This document shows, piece after piece, positions 35,561-43,378 of a stretch of DNA of 52,099 nt. A model generated the notes under the pieces. It was not told the DNA's origin. It saw only the letters and a program-made list of their open reading frames with translations, and made no database searches. Source of the stretch: Clostridiales bacterium (lineage in GTDB: Bacteria; Bacillota; Clostridia; Saccharofermentanales; Saccharofermentanaceae). Location: NCBI GenBank assembly GCA_017615755.1, contig JAFZZM010000069.1:1-52099 (forward strand). The letters are read 5' to 3'. Both the position numbers and the translations under genes were made by a program. Every line of letters starts with the position of its first letter. Within the stretch, counting starts at the first letter, position 1.

Positions 35561-36916
35561 ATGGCGAATAAAAACGTGACTGACATGACGGTAGGTAATC
35601 CTACCCGACACATTTTGAAGTTTACTCTGCCTCTTCTAATCGGAAATCTTTTCCAACAGCTGTATAACATGGTCGACTCTATCGTTGTAGGTCGTTATGT
35701 AAGCGCGCATGCTTTGGCTGCGGTAGGTGCCTGTGGTTCTCTGAACTTCCTGTTCTTTTCATTGAGCTCCGGTCTTGCTGTCGGTATCGGAATCATCGCA
35801 TCGCAGTATTTCGGTGCCAACGATGAGAAACAGTTGAAAAAAACAATTGCGAACTCGATCTATGTTCTTGCATCTTCCGCGCTGGTCGTTACGCTTATCG
35901 GTTTTTTTCTTGCAGGACCGATCCTTCGACTTTTGCAGACTCCGGATGAATATGTGGCAGACTCGATCAGTTATTTCCGGGTGACCTGTTTAGGTATCGT
36001 CGGCGTGGCATTTTATAACGGCGTTGCAGCCTTGCTGCGTGCTGTCGGAGATTCCAAGACACCACTTTATTTTCTGATACTGAGCAGCATCATTAACGTG
36101 TCTTTGGATCTGGTATTCGTAATCAATTTCGGACTAGGTGTTGTAGGTGTTGCTCTTGCTACGATCATTGCGCAGGCGATCTCGGCAATCGTGTCGATCA
36201 TCTATGCGTATCACAAAGTCAGCTATTTCAAACTGCGTGGCAAGGATCTGAAACCGGACTATTCCATGATCCGCGACTCGTTCCGTCTGGGTGCTCCGGT
36301 TGCACTTCAAAATTCCATGATCGCTGTTTCCTGTATTGCTCTTCAGTCTGTAGTAAACGGATTCGGTCCGGATGTGGCCTCGGCTTACACGATCACCGGC
36401 CGTATCGAGCAGCTGGTGCAGCAGCCTTACGGTTCTCTGGGAATGGCGTTGACGTCGTATTCCGGACAGAACATCGGTGCCAAGAAACAGGAACGTGTGG
36501 TGGAAGGATTTAAGAAAGCAACATTGATCGTTCTTGGTTTCAGCCTTATCATGCTTCCGTTGTTTTTCTTCCTCGGAAAGTATATCTGCGGTATCTTCGT
36601 AAAAGAAGAAGCGGCTGCAGTTATCTCACTTGGTTCAAGTGCTCTTCGTATAACCAGTCCATTTTACTTTGCACTTGGTATGATCTATGTCCCGAGAGCG
36701 GTATTAAACGGATGCGGAGATACCGGATTTGCCATGATCAATGGTCTGACTGAGGTCGTCTGCCGTATTGTTTTCTCCAATATCCTGACACGTATTCCGT
36801 TCCTGGGATACTGGGGCATCTGGTGCACGACAGGTCTGACATGGGCCTTTACCGCAATCGTCTGCGTAGCCCGTTATCGCGGCGGAAAGTGGAAGTATAA
36901 AGCGCTCGAGCATTAG
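35561..36916 (+). CDS. MATE-family multidrug/toxin efflux transporter
   Basis: A 451-residue membrane protein with twelve hydrophobic segments. The N-terminal motif NPTRHILKFTLPLLIGNLFQQLYNMVDSIVVGRYV is the MATE signature, and the second half repeats the fold (FRLGAPVALQNSMIAVSC). It would export cationic compounds in exchange for Na+ or H+. The gene follows the phosphatase closely and has a GAGGGAG ribosome binding site. Confidence 0.95.
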   Translation: MANKNVTDMTVGNPTRHILKFTLPLLIGNLFQQLYNMVDSIVVGRYVSAHALAAVGACGSLNFLFFSLSSGLAVGIGIIASQYFGANDEKQLKKTIANSIYVLASSALVVTLIGFFLAGPILRLLQTPDEYVADSISYFRVTCLGIVGVAFYNGVAALLRAVGDSKTPLYFLILSSIINVSLDLVFVINFGLGVVGVALATIIAQAISAIVSIIYAYHKVSYFKLRGKDLKPDYSMIRDSFRLGAPVALQNSMIAVSCIALQSVVNGFGPDVASAYTITGRIEQLVQQPYGSLGMALTSYSGQNIGAKKQERVVEGFKKATLIVLGFSLIMLPLFFFLGKYICGIFVKEEAAAVISLGSSALRITSPFYFALGMIYVPRAVLNGCGDTGFAMINGLTEVVCRIVFSNILTRIPFLGYWGIWCTTGLTWAFTAIVCVARYRGGKWKYKALEH

Positions 36917-36999
36917 TTATAACAAACTTCATATCATTATCCTTTGACTTTTTATGGTATAATAGATAAATCTATCTTTGGAAGTGGGAGGAAATGAAT

Positions 37000-38334
37000 A
37001 TGGATGTTGATAAGATTGCGAAATACTCTTCGAACCAGCAGCCGCTCCTTGTTAAGAACGACACGATCGAAGATGCGCTGTTTGAAAAATACGGCGTAAA
37101 CCGCGGCCTGCGCGATATCAACGGAAAAGGCGTACTGACCGGACTTACCAGAATCTCGAAGATTGTTTCCTTTACCTCCGGCCCTGACGGGAAGCAGGTG
37201 CCCTGCCCGGGAGAACTCTGGTATCGTGGTTACAATATCAAGACCTTGATCAAGGAACTTGGTGATCGTGAATTCGGTTTTGAAAAGACCGCATATCTGT
37301 TGCTTTTTGGTGATAAGCCGACGGAAAGCCAGCTTCATGAATTCCAGGAAGTACTGGATGAGTGCCGTTGTCTGCCGACAAACTTTACCCGTGACGTTAT
37401 CATGAAAGCGCCGAGTCATGACATCATGAACTCGATTACGCGAAGCGTGCTTACACTTGCATCATACGATGATGAGTCTACGACTTCTTCTGTGGAGAAC
37501 AGTCTGAGACAGTGTATCCAGCTGATCGCGCAATACCCGATGTTATCAGTTTACAGTTATCACGCGTATAATCATTACGACAATGACGAGAGTATGTATA
37601 TCCATCGTCCGAGAAGAGGAAAGTCCGCGGCGGAGAACTTCCTTCTCATGCTTCGTCCGGATCAGAAGTATACTGATCTGGAGGCAAAAGTACTGGATGT
37701 CGCCTTGATGCTTCATATGGAGCATGGTGGTGGTAACAACTCTACGTTTACAACACGCGTGGTTACCTCTTCCGGTTCAGATACATATTCTGCCATGGCG
37801 GCTGCCATGTCTTCTCTGAAGGGCCCGAAACATGGTGGTGCGAATATCAAAGTCGTGCAGATGATGGACAATATCCGTGAACATGTTTCAGACTGGGAAG
37901 ATCGGGTTGCGATCAAAGAGTATCTCATGAAGATCTTAAGTAAGCAGGCATTCGATAAGAGCGGTCTGATCTATGGTATGGGACATGCGGTGTACTCTAT
38001 GAGCGATCCGCGTGAAGAAGTGCTTAATTCCTATGTGGAGGCACTTGCCAAAGAGAAGGGTATGGAGAGAGACTATATCCTCTACAAGAATGTAGAAGAG
38101 CTGGCTCCGGAGGCGATCGCCGAGACGAGAAAGATTTTCAAAGGCGTAAGTCCGAACGTAGATTTTTACAGTGGTCTGGTCTATCAGATCCTTGGTATTC
38201 CGGAAGAGCTTTTTACACCGTTGTTTGCTACAGCACGTATCGTCGGTTGGAGTGCACATCGTATCGAAGAACTCATCGGAATGAATAAGATCATTCGTCC
38301 GGCGTACAAAAGTGTCATGAAGGAAATTGAATAA
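37000..38334 (+). CDS. Citrate synthase
   Basis: The 444-residue enzyme condenses oxaloacetate and acetyl-CoA. The catalytic His residues are in LMLHMEHGGGNNSTF and GMGHAVY, with SGLVYQILGIPEELFTPLF in the C-terminal region. An in-frame ATG at 36994 is too close to GGGAGG, so 37000 is preferred. Length and the N-terminal extension fit the Re/Si bacterial type II group; a 2-methylcitrate synthase is possible. It stands alone in the window, which is usual in anaerobes that need citrate only for glutamate synthesis. A TATAAT at 36958-36963 may be its -10. Confidence 0.95.
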   Translation: MDVDKIAKYSSNQQPLLVKNDTIEDALFEKYGVNRGLRDINGKGVLTGLTRISKIVSFTSGPDGKQVPCPGELWYRGYNIKTLIKELGDREFGFEKTAYLLLFGDKPTESQLHEFQEVLDECRCLPTNFTRDVIMKAPSHDIMNSITRSVLTLASYDDESTTSSVENSLRQCIQLIAQYPMLSVYSYHAYNHYDNDESMYIHRPRRGKSAAENFLLMLRPDQKYTDLEAKVLDVALMLHMEHGGGNNSTFTTRVVTSSGSDTYSAMAAAMSSLKGPKHGGANIKVVQMMDNIREHVSDWEDRVAIKEYLMKILSKQAFDKSGLIYGMGHAVYSMSDPREEVLNSYVEALAKEKGMERDYILYKNVEELAPEAIAETRKIFKGVSPNVDFYSGLVYQILGIPEELFTPLFATARIVGWSAHRIEELIGMNKIIRPAYKSVMKEIE

Positions 38335-38368
38335 AATACCGAAAAAATTCAGTATTATCACTAAAATG

Positions 38369-38408
38369 GGCCGGTTGAATTGCATTCGACCGGCCTACCT
38401 GTTATGAT
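38369..38408 (+). promoter_or_regulatory. Dyad-centred promoter A
   Basis: An 11-pair inverted repeat (arms GGCCGGTTGAA and TTCGACCGGCC, 38369-38395) has the -35 hexamer TTGCAT (38380-38385) at its centre. After a 17-base spacer comes TATGAT (38403-38408). The dyad centre is 21 bases from the -10, the same as in modules B and C. No T-run follows, so it is not a standard terminator. Confidence 0.65.
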
Positions 38409-38468
38409 TTGGGCATAGTTTCTTCTAAGTTTGTGGGTTTGTAAGTTATACTTCGGGGGGATGATCCT

Positions 38469-40076
38469 ATGTCTAGAAGACGTTGGTTTGCTCTTTTGAG
38501 CGCCTTTGTCGTGTGCGCTTTACTTTTGCAGTTCGCGCAAATTCCAGGTTTTGCAGTTGAAACTGTATCTGCCGACAGCGCAGGTTATGTTCAGGTTTCC
38601 GCAGTTGCGGGAACGTCAGTCAGTATTGAGAAACAAGTATTCCGAAATGGAGACTTCGAATTCGAACTTAAGATCTCAGGCTGTAAAGATTTCAAAGAAG
38701 CAAATATTTCCGTGAAGTTCGACAAGGAGAATTGTATTCCTTCTATTGATGGCGGGCGTCATGGCATTTTCTATGTTTCGCCGTACAAAGTGGAACCGAA
38801 GCATACCACTGCATATTCGGCGGATGGAAATACTGTTTCGATCACGACTAAAGATAAACCTGTACTTGATGGTAACGGAAAGATCCGTATAAAGATGGTC
38901 CTTAATCAGGAAGCGTACATTTCAAGTGCCAGTGTTGTGTCTGTTTCTCCGGAACCGACACCGACGAATACGCCGACACCGACGAATACGCCTACGCCGA
39001 CCAATACGCCTACTCCGACGAATACACCTACACCAACCAATACACCTACGCCGACGAACACGCCTACTCCGACAAAAGCGCCGACGAATACACCGACGCC
39101 TACAAGAAAGCCAACGGATACGCCGGTTCCGACCAGGAAGCCGACCAATACTCCGGTTCCGACAAAGAAACCTACGAATACCCCGACACCGACAAGTAAA
39201 CCAACGAACACGCCGGTTCCGACAAAGAGACCGACGAATACCCCGACACCGACAAAAAAGCCGACGAATACACCTACCCCGACTAAGAAACCGACGGGTG
39301 CGCCTACGCCGACGAAAAAACCGACTAATACACCTGTGCCGACAAAGCAGCCGACCGGCAAGCCGGTTCCGACAGGAACGGTAACAAATACGCCTGTTCC
39401 GACTGTTGTCGTACCGGGTCCGGGAATCGAACAACCGACCGGAACACCGACACCTGCGCCGACAGCTACGCCGGAAACTACGGCAACCCCGACTCCTACC
39501 GTCGAAGTTACGCCGACACAAGTTCCGGAAACTTCGGAAGAGGCAACTGCGGAGACCACAGTTGCTGAAAGTGAAACCACGCCTGTATCTGAGAGTACTT
39601 CTGCTGCGGATGCCGTTCTCGGTGTTTCCAAGGAAGAGGTGGGTGACGATACTTCTGATCCGTCCGAGAATGGAGAAGGAAGCAAAAAAGAAGTGTTCAT
39701 ACCGACACAGAGACCGGAACTGATGACGGGAACGACGGCATATAAGCAGAAGAGTGAAGCCGGATTCTTTATCTGGTTTGCAATCATATTCATTCTGATC
39801 ATCATGATCTATCTGCGTTATAACTCGCTGGCCAAGAAGGATATGGGTTTTGTGGAGATCTGCAAAAACTTTATTCCGATCCCGGCTTTGCTGAATCGTA
39901 ATGCAGGCAGTTCCGCCGGTGTACAGACGCCATCTTCGAATACCACGACTTCGGCGCCGCCGCGTCCTGTGGCAAGTGTAGGACAGAGCTATCGTCCGAT
40001 CAAGTCTACAGTACGAAAAGAACCCGGTGCTTCGAACGGCCATTCGAACAACGGTTCTGATCTAAAAGATCTGTGA
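38469..40076 (+). CDS. Stalked surface protein A (signal peptide, ectodomain, PT stalk, TM anchor)
   Basis: A 535-residue type I membrane protein. The N-terminal signal peptide ends near FAVE (residue 33). A beta-rich ectodomain (about 35-155, [21 protein letters not shown]) is followed by a [21 protein letters not shown] stalk (about 160-345), a Ser/Thr/Glu/Asp-rich segment, and one transmembrane helix (about 434-454) with [23 protein letters not shown]. The cytoplasmic tail (about 80 residues) has [20 protein letters not shown] and [17 protein letters not shown]. The anchor and tail are shared with the two following proteins; the ectodomain is not. GGGGGG lies 8 bases from the ATG. Function unknown; no sortase motif or known binding domain is seen. 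Confidence 0.82.
   Translation: MSRRRWFALLSAFVVCALLLQFAQIPGFAVETVSADSAGYVQVSAVAGTSVSIEKQVFRNGDFEFELKISGCKDFKEANISVKFDKENCIPSIDGGRHGIFYVSPYKVEPKHTTAYSADGNTVSITTKDKPVLDGNGKIRIKMVLNQEAYISSASVVSVSPEPTPTNTPTPTNTPTPTNTPTPTNTPTPTNTPTPTNTPTPTKAPTNTPTPTRKPTDTPVPTRKPTNTPVPTKKPTNTPTPTSKPTNTPVPTKRPTNTPTPTKKPTNTPTPTKKPTGAPTPTKKPTNTPVPTKQPTGKPVPTGTVTNTPVPTVVVPGPGIEQPTGTPTPAPTATPETTATPTPTVEVTPTQVPETSEEATAETTVAESETTPVSESTSAADAVLGVSKEEVGDDTSDPSENGEGSKKEVFIPTQRPELMTGTTAYKQKSEAGFFIWFAIIFILIIMIYLRYNSLAKKDMGFVEICKNFIPIPALLNRNAGSSAGVQTPSSNTTTSAPPRPVASVGQSYRPIKSTVRKEPGASNGHSNNGSDLKDL
38950..39400 (+). repeat. Thr-Pro stalk repeats in surface protein A
   Basis: Tandem units of about 18-36 bases encode TNTPTPT and [10 protein letters not shown]. 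Units are near-identical at the DNA level (CCGACGAATACGCC recurs), so copy number may change by recombination. Confidence 0.85.
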
Positions 40077-40101
40077 TAGAGTAACTTCAGGCTATAGGGA
40101 A

Positions 40102-40142
40102 GCGTCGGCTGATTTGAAAACGGCCGGCGCTTTTGCTATAAT
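40102..40142 (+). promoter_or_regulatory. Dyad-centred promoter B
   Basis: The inverted repeat 40102-40130 (arms GCGTCGGCTG and CGGCCGGCGC, two wobble pairs) has TTGAAA (40114-40119) in its loop. After a 17-base spacer comes a consensus TATAAT (40137-40142). The TTTT after the right arm also fits a terminator for gene A, so the element may do both jobs. Confidence 0.7.
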
Positions 40143-40186
40143 ATCGGCGAGGGGATAAGCTTAAGAGAGAAGTTAGGGGGATGTTT

Positions 40187-41602
40187 ATGCATGACAGTCG
40201 TCGAATTAGACTGCTATGTCTAATTCTCAGTTTACTTTTATACTTGTGTTGTTTCTCAAATCTGATGCCTCGGACAGTCAGAGCCGGATCCAATGCGGAG
40301 TTTGTTGCGGACGTCGATGGAAAAGGCCAGTATAACTACGCAAAGATTCGTCTTGTGCTTCAGGAAAAAGATGAGTCCGCTTCATATGGCGGTAAGGTAT
40401 ATGATCAGGGTGCATGGACGGAAACACCGAACATTTCCGTGACTACAGGTTACAGTAACGGAACGATCAGTGTTTATGTGCAGACCAATGATCTCACTCC
40501 GATCAAGCCGGCAAAGATCCATGTATGGGTAGCGGTCGAGACCGAAGCCAAGATGCAGATGATGTCGCCTGTATCTTACGATAAGATCGAACCGACACCT
40601 GAACCGACTAAAGAACCACCTGCGCCTCCGGGACCTGGACCGGGACCAGGACCAGGGCCAGGGCCGGGACCGGGAAAAGAGACGCCGACACCGACTCCAA
40701 CGTCAACGCCGACTCCTACGCCCAAGCCGACGAATACGCCGACACCGACTCCGAAACCGACCAATACTCCGACACCAACGCCGACCAATACACCGACGCC
40801 CAAACCTACGAGTACTCCTGTGCCGACAAGTACGCCGACGCCGACTGTGATGCCGACCGCAACACCTGTTCCGACAAAGCAGGCTACGCCTGAGCCGACC
40901 AAAGCGGTTACGCCTACAACAGCGCCTACCCCGACTACGGCACCAACACCGACAACGCCGGGAACGGGATCTGACCAGACGCCGACACCGGCTCCGACAA
41001 ATGCGCCGACGACTACACCTGTTGCAACGGTGTCGCCTACGCCGGAGAATGCCGGAATAACGCCGATAGAATCATCAGAAACAACTGCAACGGACAGCTC
41101 TGAGGCTGCTCCGACTTCAGCCGATGCGACGGTGCCTGGTGATTCTACAACTGCCGAGGGTGCCGGAATTGTAGGGACCTCGGATGGAGCAGATCCGTCT
41201 GATGGAAGCAACGGTGATGGTAATGCACCGTCTTCGGGTGAATCGGGGCCTTTTATTCCGACACAGCATCCCGAACCTGTTTCCGGAACAACGGGATATA
41301 AGCAGGAAAGTGAAGCCGGATTCTTTATCTGGTTTGCGATAATATTCATTCTGATCATTGCGATCTATCTGCGATATAACTCACTTTCCAAAAAGGATAT
41401 GAGTTTTGTAGAGATCTGCAAAAACTTTATCCCGCTGCCGGCATTCCTCAGAAAAGGAAATTCGGGTTATGAGGAAAAAGCATCTGCCAATGTTGCTTCT
41501 TCTACAGTTCAGAAGACCGCTAGTGTCGGACAGGTATACAGACCGATCAAATCGACATTGAGAAAAGAGGATACACCTGGCAAGACGGATCTTGATGATT
41601 GA
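40187..41602 (+). CDS. Stalked surface protein B
   Basis: A 471-residue type I membrane protein with a signal peptide (about 1-29, ending RTVRAG). The ectodomain (about 30-135) has short beta strands ([22 protein letters not shown] and [13 protein letters not shown]). An unusual GPGPGPG tract and Thr-Pro repeats (about 136-288) lead to a Ser/Asp/Glu-rich zone, the transmembrane helix (about 378-398, [23 protein letters not shown]) and a tail with [21 protein letters not shown] and [18 protein letters not shown]. Of two ATGs (40181 and 40187) the second has the better spacing from AGGGGG. The tail and anchor are near-identical to A. Confidence 0.82.
   Translation: MHDSRRIRLLCLILSLLLYLCCFSNLMPRTVRAGSNAEFVADVDGKGQYNYAKIRLVLQEKDESASYGGKVYDQGAWTETPNISVTTGYSNGTISVYVQTNDLTPIKPAKIHVWVAVETEAKMQMMSPVSYDKIEPTPEPTKEPPAPPGPGPGPGPGPGPGPGKETPTPTPTSTPTPTPKPTNTPTPTPKPTNTPTPTPTNTPTPKPTSTPVPTSTPTPTVMPTATPVPTKQATPEPTKAVTPTTAPTPTTAPTPTTPGTGSDQTPTPAPTNAPTTTPVATVSPTPENAGITPIESSETTATDSSEAAPTSADATVPGDSTTAEGAGIVGTSDGADPSDGSNGDGNAPSSGESGPFIPTQHPEPVSGTTGYKQESEAGFFIWFAIIFILIIAIYLRYNSLSKKDMSFVEICKNFIPLPAFLRKGNSGYEEKASANVASSTVQKTASVGQVYRPIKSTLRKEDTPGKTDLDD
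40590..40990 (+). repeat. Gly-Pro and Thr-Pro stalk repeats in surface protein B
   Basis: A GGACCxGG-type tract (about 40625-40678) encodes GPGPGPG, then TPTPT/TPKPTN units follow. Both are imperfect DNA repeats in frame. Confidence 0.8.
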
Positions 41603-41676
41603 TGATCACACGTATTCGGGGCGGTTTTTCCGAAAAGTGTGAAACAACTGAAAACATTGTGTTACGTAATGATGCG

Positions 41677-41719
41677 AATAGCCGATTGAATTGAAATCAA
41701 TCGGCTATTCTGATATTAT
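41677..41719 (+). promoter_or_regulatory. Dyad-centred promoter C
   Basis: A perfect 13-pair inverted repeat (arms AATAGCCGATTGA and TCAATCGGCTATT, 41677-41709) has TTGAAA (41691-41696) in its loop. After a 17-base spacer comes TATTAT (41714-41719). No T-run follows the right arm. Confidence 0.7.
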
Positions 41720-41768
41720 AAAGAATAAGGGTATTTCTAATTTATCAATGAGAATTAGGAGCGGTTTT

Positions 41769-43019
41769 ATGAAAGTAACACGTAATAGAAAGTTTCTCTG
41801 CGTTTTCATCAGTCTCGTAATCTGTTTGTTCATAGGTTCGGTTGGTTTGCCTGTTCCTCAGGTGTTTGCTGAAGCGACGAGCTGCACGGTCGATATTGAT
41901 GGTGCGGGAGATAAGAATGAAGCATATATTATTCTGAAGACTGCAGACGGTTCATCAGTCAACTCGGCTAAATCATCGATCGCAGCTTCGGGAATGAGCA
42001 TTGGTACTTCGGTAGAGGGTGACACGATCAATGTTCATGTTAAATCCAAGGATGGTTCACCGATCCCGGGCACAACAGTAACGGTTTCGGCAGATGTTTC
42101 TGAAGGCGCATCGTTGTATCTTGATAAGATCATCTACAACAAGTTTAATACGAATACGCCGACTCCGGTTCCGACGGACACGCCAACACCGGTCCCGACA
42201 GATACACCGACTCCGGCACCTACGGACACACCGACACCGATCCCGACAAATACACCTTCTCCGACGCCAAAACCGACGAGAACACCGACACCGGTAGGTG
42301 GTGGAGAAACATCTACACCGACACCGAAACCGACGGATACGCCTACCCCGACTCCTAAGCCGACTGATACACCGACTCCGACAGTAGCACCGACGGACAC
42401 ACCTACACCGGAACCGACGGAAACGTCAGAAACTTCAGAAGAGACCACAACTGAAGAAACAACTACGGAAGCGACAACTTCGGAAGAGACAAGCGATGCT
42501 TCTACGACAGAGAGTGCTTCCGGAGCGGCAGTAGTAGATCCTTCGGATACGACCGGTCCATCTGATTCAAGTGCAGATGCTACTTCTGAAGAGAGCAGTA
42601 AGGCGACAACAAGATTTGTTACACCGACAACATCATTGCTGCCGACAACGGTCAGAAAGAAAGAGGAGAATCCTTACACATTCTTTATCTGGTTTGCCAT
42701 TATCTTCGCGCTGATCATCATCATCTACCTGCGTTATAATTCTCTTTCCAAGAAGCGTATGGATTTCGTGGAGATCTGCAAGAACTTCATTCCGATTCCT
42801 GATTTCATTAAGGAATGGTACAAGAAGAAGAAGGGCGTGGAACCGGAAGAAGACCCCGGTACTGTTGTGAAGAACGGATATCTCCAGAAGCCGTCCGTAA
42901 GAGATGCTCAGGCTTTCCGTCCTGCCAAGGCAGCAAGAAAGATCGAGAGTAAGAAGGATGAGCGGATCGATATAGAAGATGATCTGGAAAGTGATATCGA
43001 CGATCTGGATAATCTCTGA
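41769..43019 (+). CDS. Stalked surface protein C
   Basis: A 416-residue type I membrane protein with a signal peptide (about 1-36, ending QVFAEA), an ectodomain (about 37-127: [41 protein letters not shown]), a [18 protein letters not shown] stalk (about 128-219), a Thr/Glu/Ser-rich zone, the conserved transmembrane helix (about 304-324, [22 protein letters not shown]) and a basic tail ([19 protein letters not shown]) that ends with an acidic run. A start at the upstream TTG (41691) is rejected because it lies in the promoter dyad; AGGAG precedes the ATG at 41769 by 7 bases. A strong terminator follows the stop. Confidence 0.82.
   Translation: MKVTRNRKFLCVFISLVICLFIGSVGLPVPQVFAEATSCTVDIDGAGDKNEAYIILKTADGSSVNSAKSSIAASGMSIGTSVEGDTINVHVKSKDGSPIPGTTVTVSADVSEGASLYLDKIIYNKFNTNTPTPVPTDTPTPVPTDTPTPAPTDTPTPIPTNTPSPTPKPTRTPTPVGGGETSTPTPKPTDTPTPTPKPTDTPTPTVAPTDTPTPEPTETSETSEETTTEETTTEATTSEETSDASTTESASGAAVVDPSDTTGPSDSSADATSEESSKATTRFVTPTTSLLPTTVRKKEENPYTFFIWFAIIFALIIIIYLRYNSLSKKRMDFVEICKNFIPIPDFIKEWYKKKKGVEPEEDPGTVVKNGYLQKPSVRDAQAFRPAKAARKIESKKDERIDIEDDLESDIDDLDNL
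42155..42425 (+). repeat. Thr-Pro stalk repeats in surface protein C
   Basis: Units encode TPTPVPTD and TPTPKPTD; the shortest stalk of the three proteins. Confidence 0.8.
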
Positions 43020-43043
43020 TAGAAAGTAATCTGGTTTTCAAAG

Positions 43044-43080
43044 AATCAAAAAGGATGTTCGGTGAACATCCTTTTTGATT
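43044..43080 (+). terminator. Terminator after surface protein C
   Basis: A perfect 17-pair stem (arms of AATCAAAAAGGATGTTC) with a GGT loop; the right arm ends CTTTTTGATT. Because A/T runs flank both sides it may work in both directions. Confidence 0.85.
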
Positions 43081-43097
43081 TGCGGCAAAATGAAACA

Positions 43098-43128
43098 AAA
43101 AAGAGGATGTCCGTAAGAACATCCTCTT
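43098..43128 (-). terminator. Terminator of tRNA-Glu
   Basis: On the minus strand an AAGAGGATGT/ACATCCTCTT stem with an 8-base loop is followed by TTTTTTG. Confidence 0.8.
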
Positions 43129-43131
43129 GTG

Positions 43132-43206
43132 TGGTGACCCTAAGGAGAATCGAACTCCTGATTGCGCCTTGAGAGGGCGCCGTCTTAACCGCTTGACCAT
43201 AGGGCC
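43132..43206 (-). tRNA. tRNA-Glu (anticodon CTC)
   Basis: The minus strand folds as a complete tRNA of 75 bases including encoded CCA. Acceptor arm GGCCCTA pairs with TAGGGTC (one G-U), the anticodon stem GCGCC/GGCGC holds loop CTCTCAA with anticodon CTC, and the T loop is TTCGATT. It reads GAG codons; the TTC isoacceptor should be elsewhere. Confidence 0.93.
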
Positions 43207-43234
43207 GTGTCACCACCGCTTAAGCGCATGAAAA

Positions 43235-43263
43235 ATAATAACATAAGAAAACGGCCGGCGCAA
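43235..43263 (-). promoter_or_regulatory. tRNA-Glu promoter
   Basis: On the minus strand TTGCGC (43263-43258), 17 bases and TATTAT (43240-43235) lie about 29 bases upstream of the tRNA. Confidence 0.5.
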
Positions 43264-43348
43264 GTTCTTTTTGCATAAAACTAAAAAAGACTTTTCAGAA
43301 AGGGAGTTTCTCTATATACTTTATAGAACAATTGGGATATACTATAAG

Positions 43349-43362
43349 AGAACATATTTTCG
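43349..43362. promoter_or_regulatory. Possible LexA (SOS) box before uvrA
   Basis: AGAACATATTTTCG matches the Bacillus-type SOS box CGAACATATGTTCG at 12 of 14 positions and lies 17 bases upstream of the uvrA start. In other Firmicutes uvrA belongs to the LexA regulon. Confidence 0.45.
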
Positions 43363-43378
43363 AATTGGAGAAAAGAGC

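Noticed and set aside
38906..39805. Antisense ORF (299 aa, GVGVFVG-rich) opposite the PT stalk
   Set aside because: It mirrors Thr-Pro repeats in the complementary strand and has no ribosome binding site or composition of a real protein.
38940..42425. Repeats as a possible CRISPR array
   Set aside because: Units are in-frame Thr-Pro codons with no constant repeat and unique spacer pattern; no cas genes.
40116..43261. 15-mer GAAAACGGCCGGCGC shared by promoter B and the tRNA-Glu upstream region (43247-43261)
   Set aside because: The second site lacks the left arm and dyad, and a 15-base match is expected about once by chance in this window.
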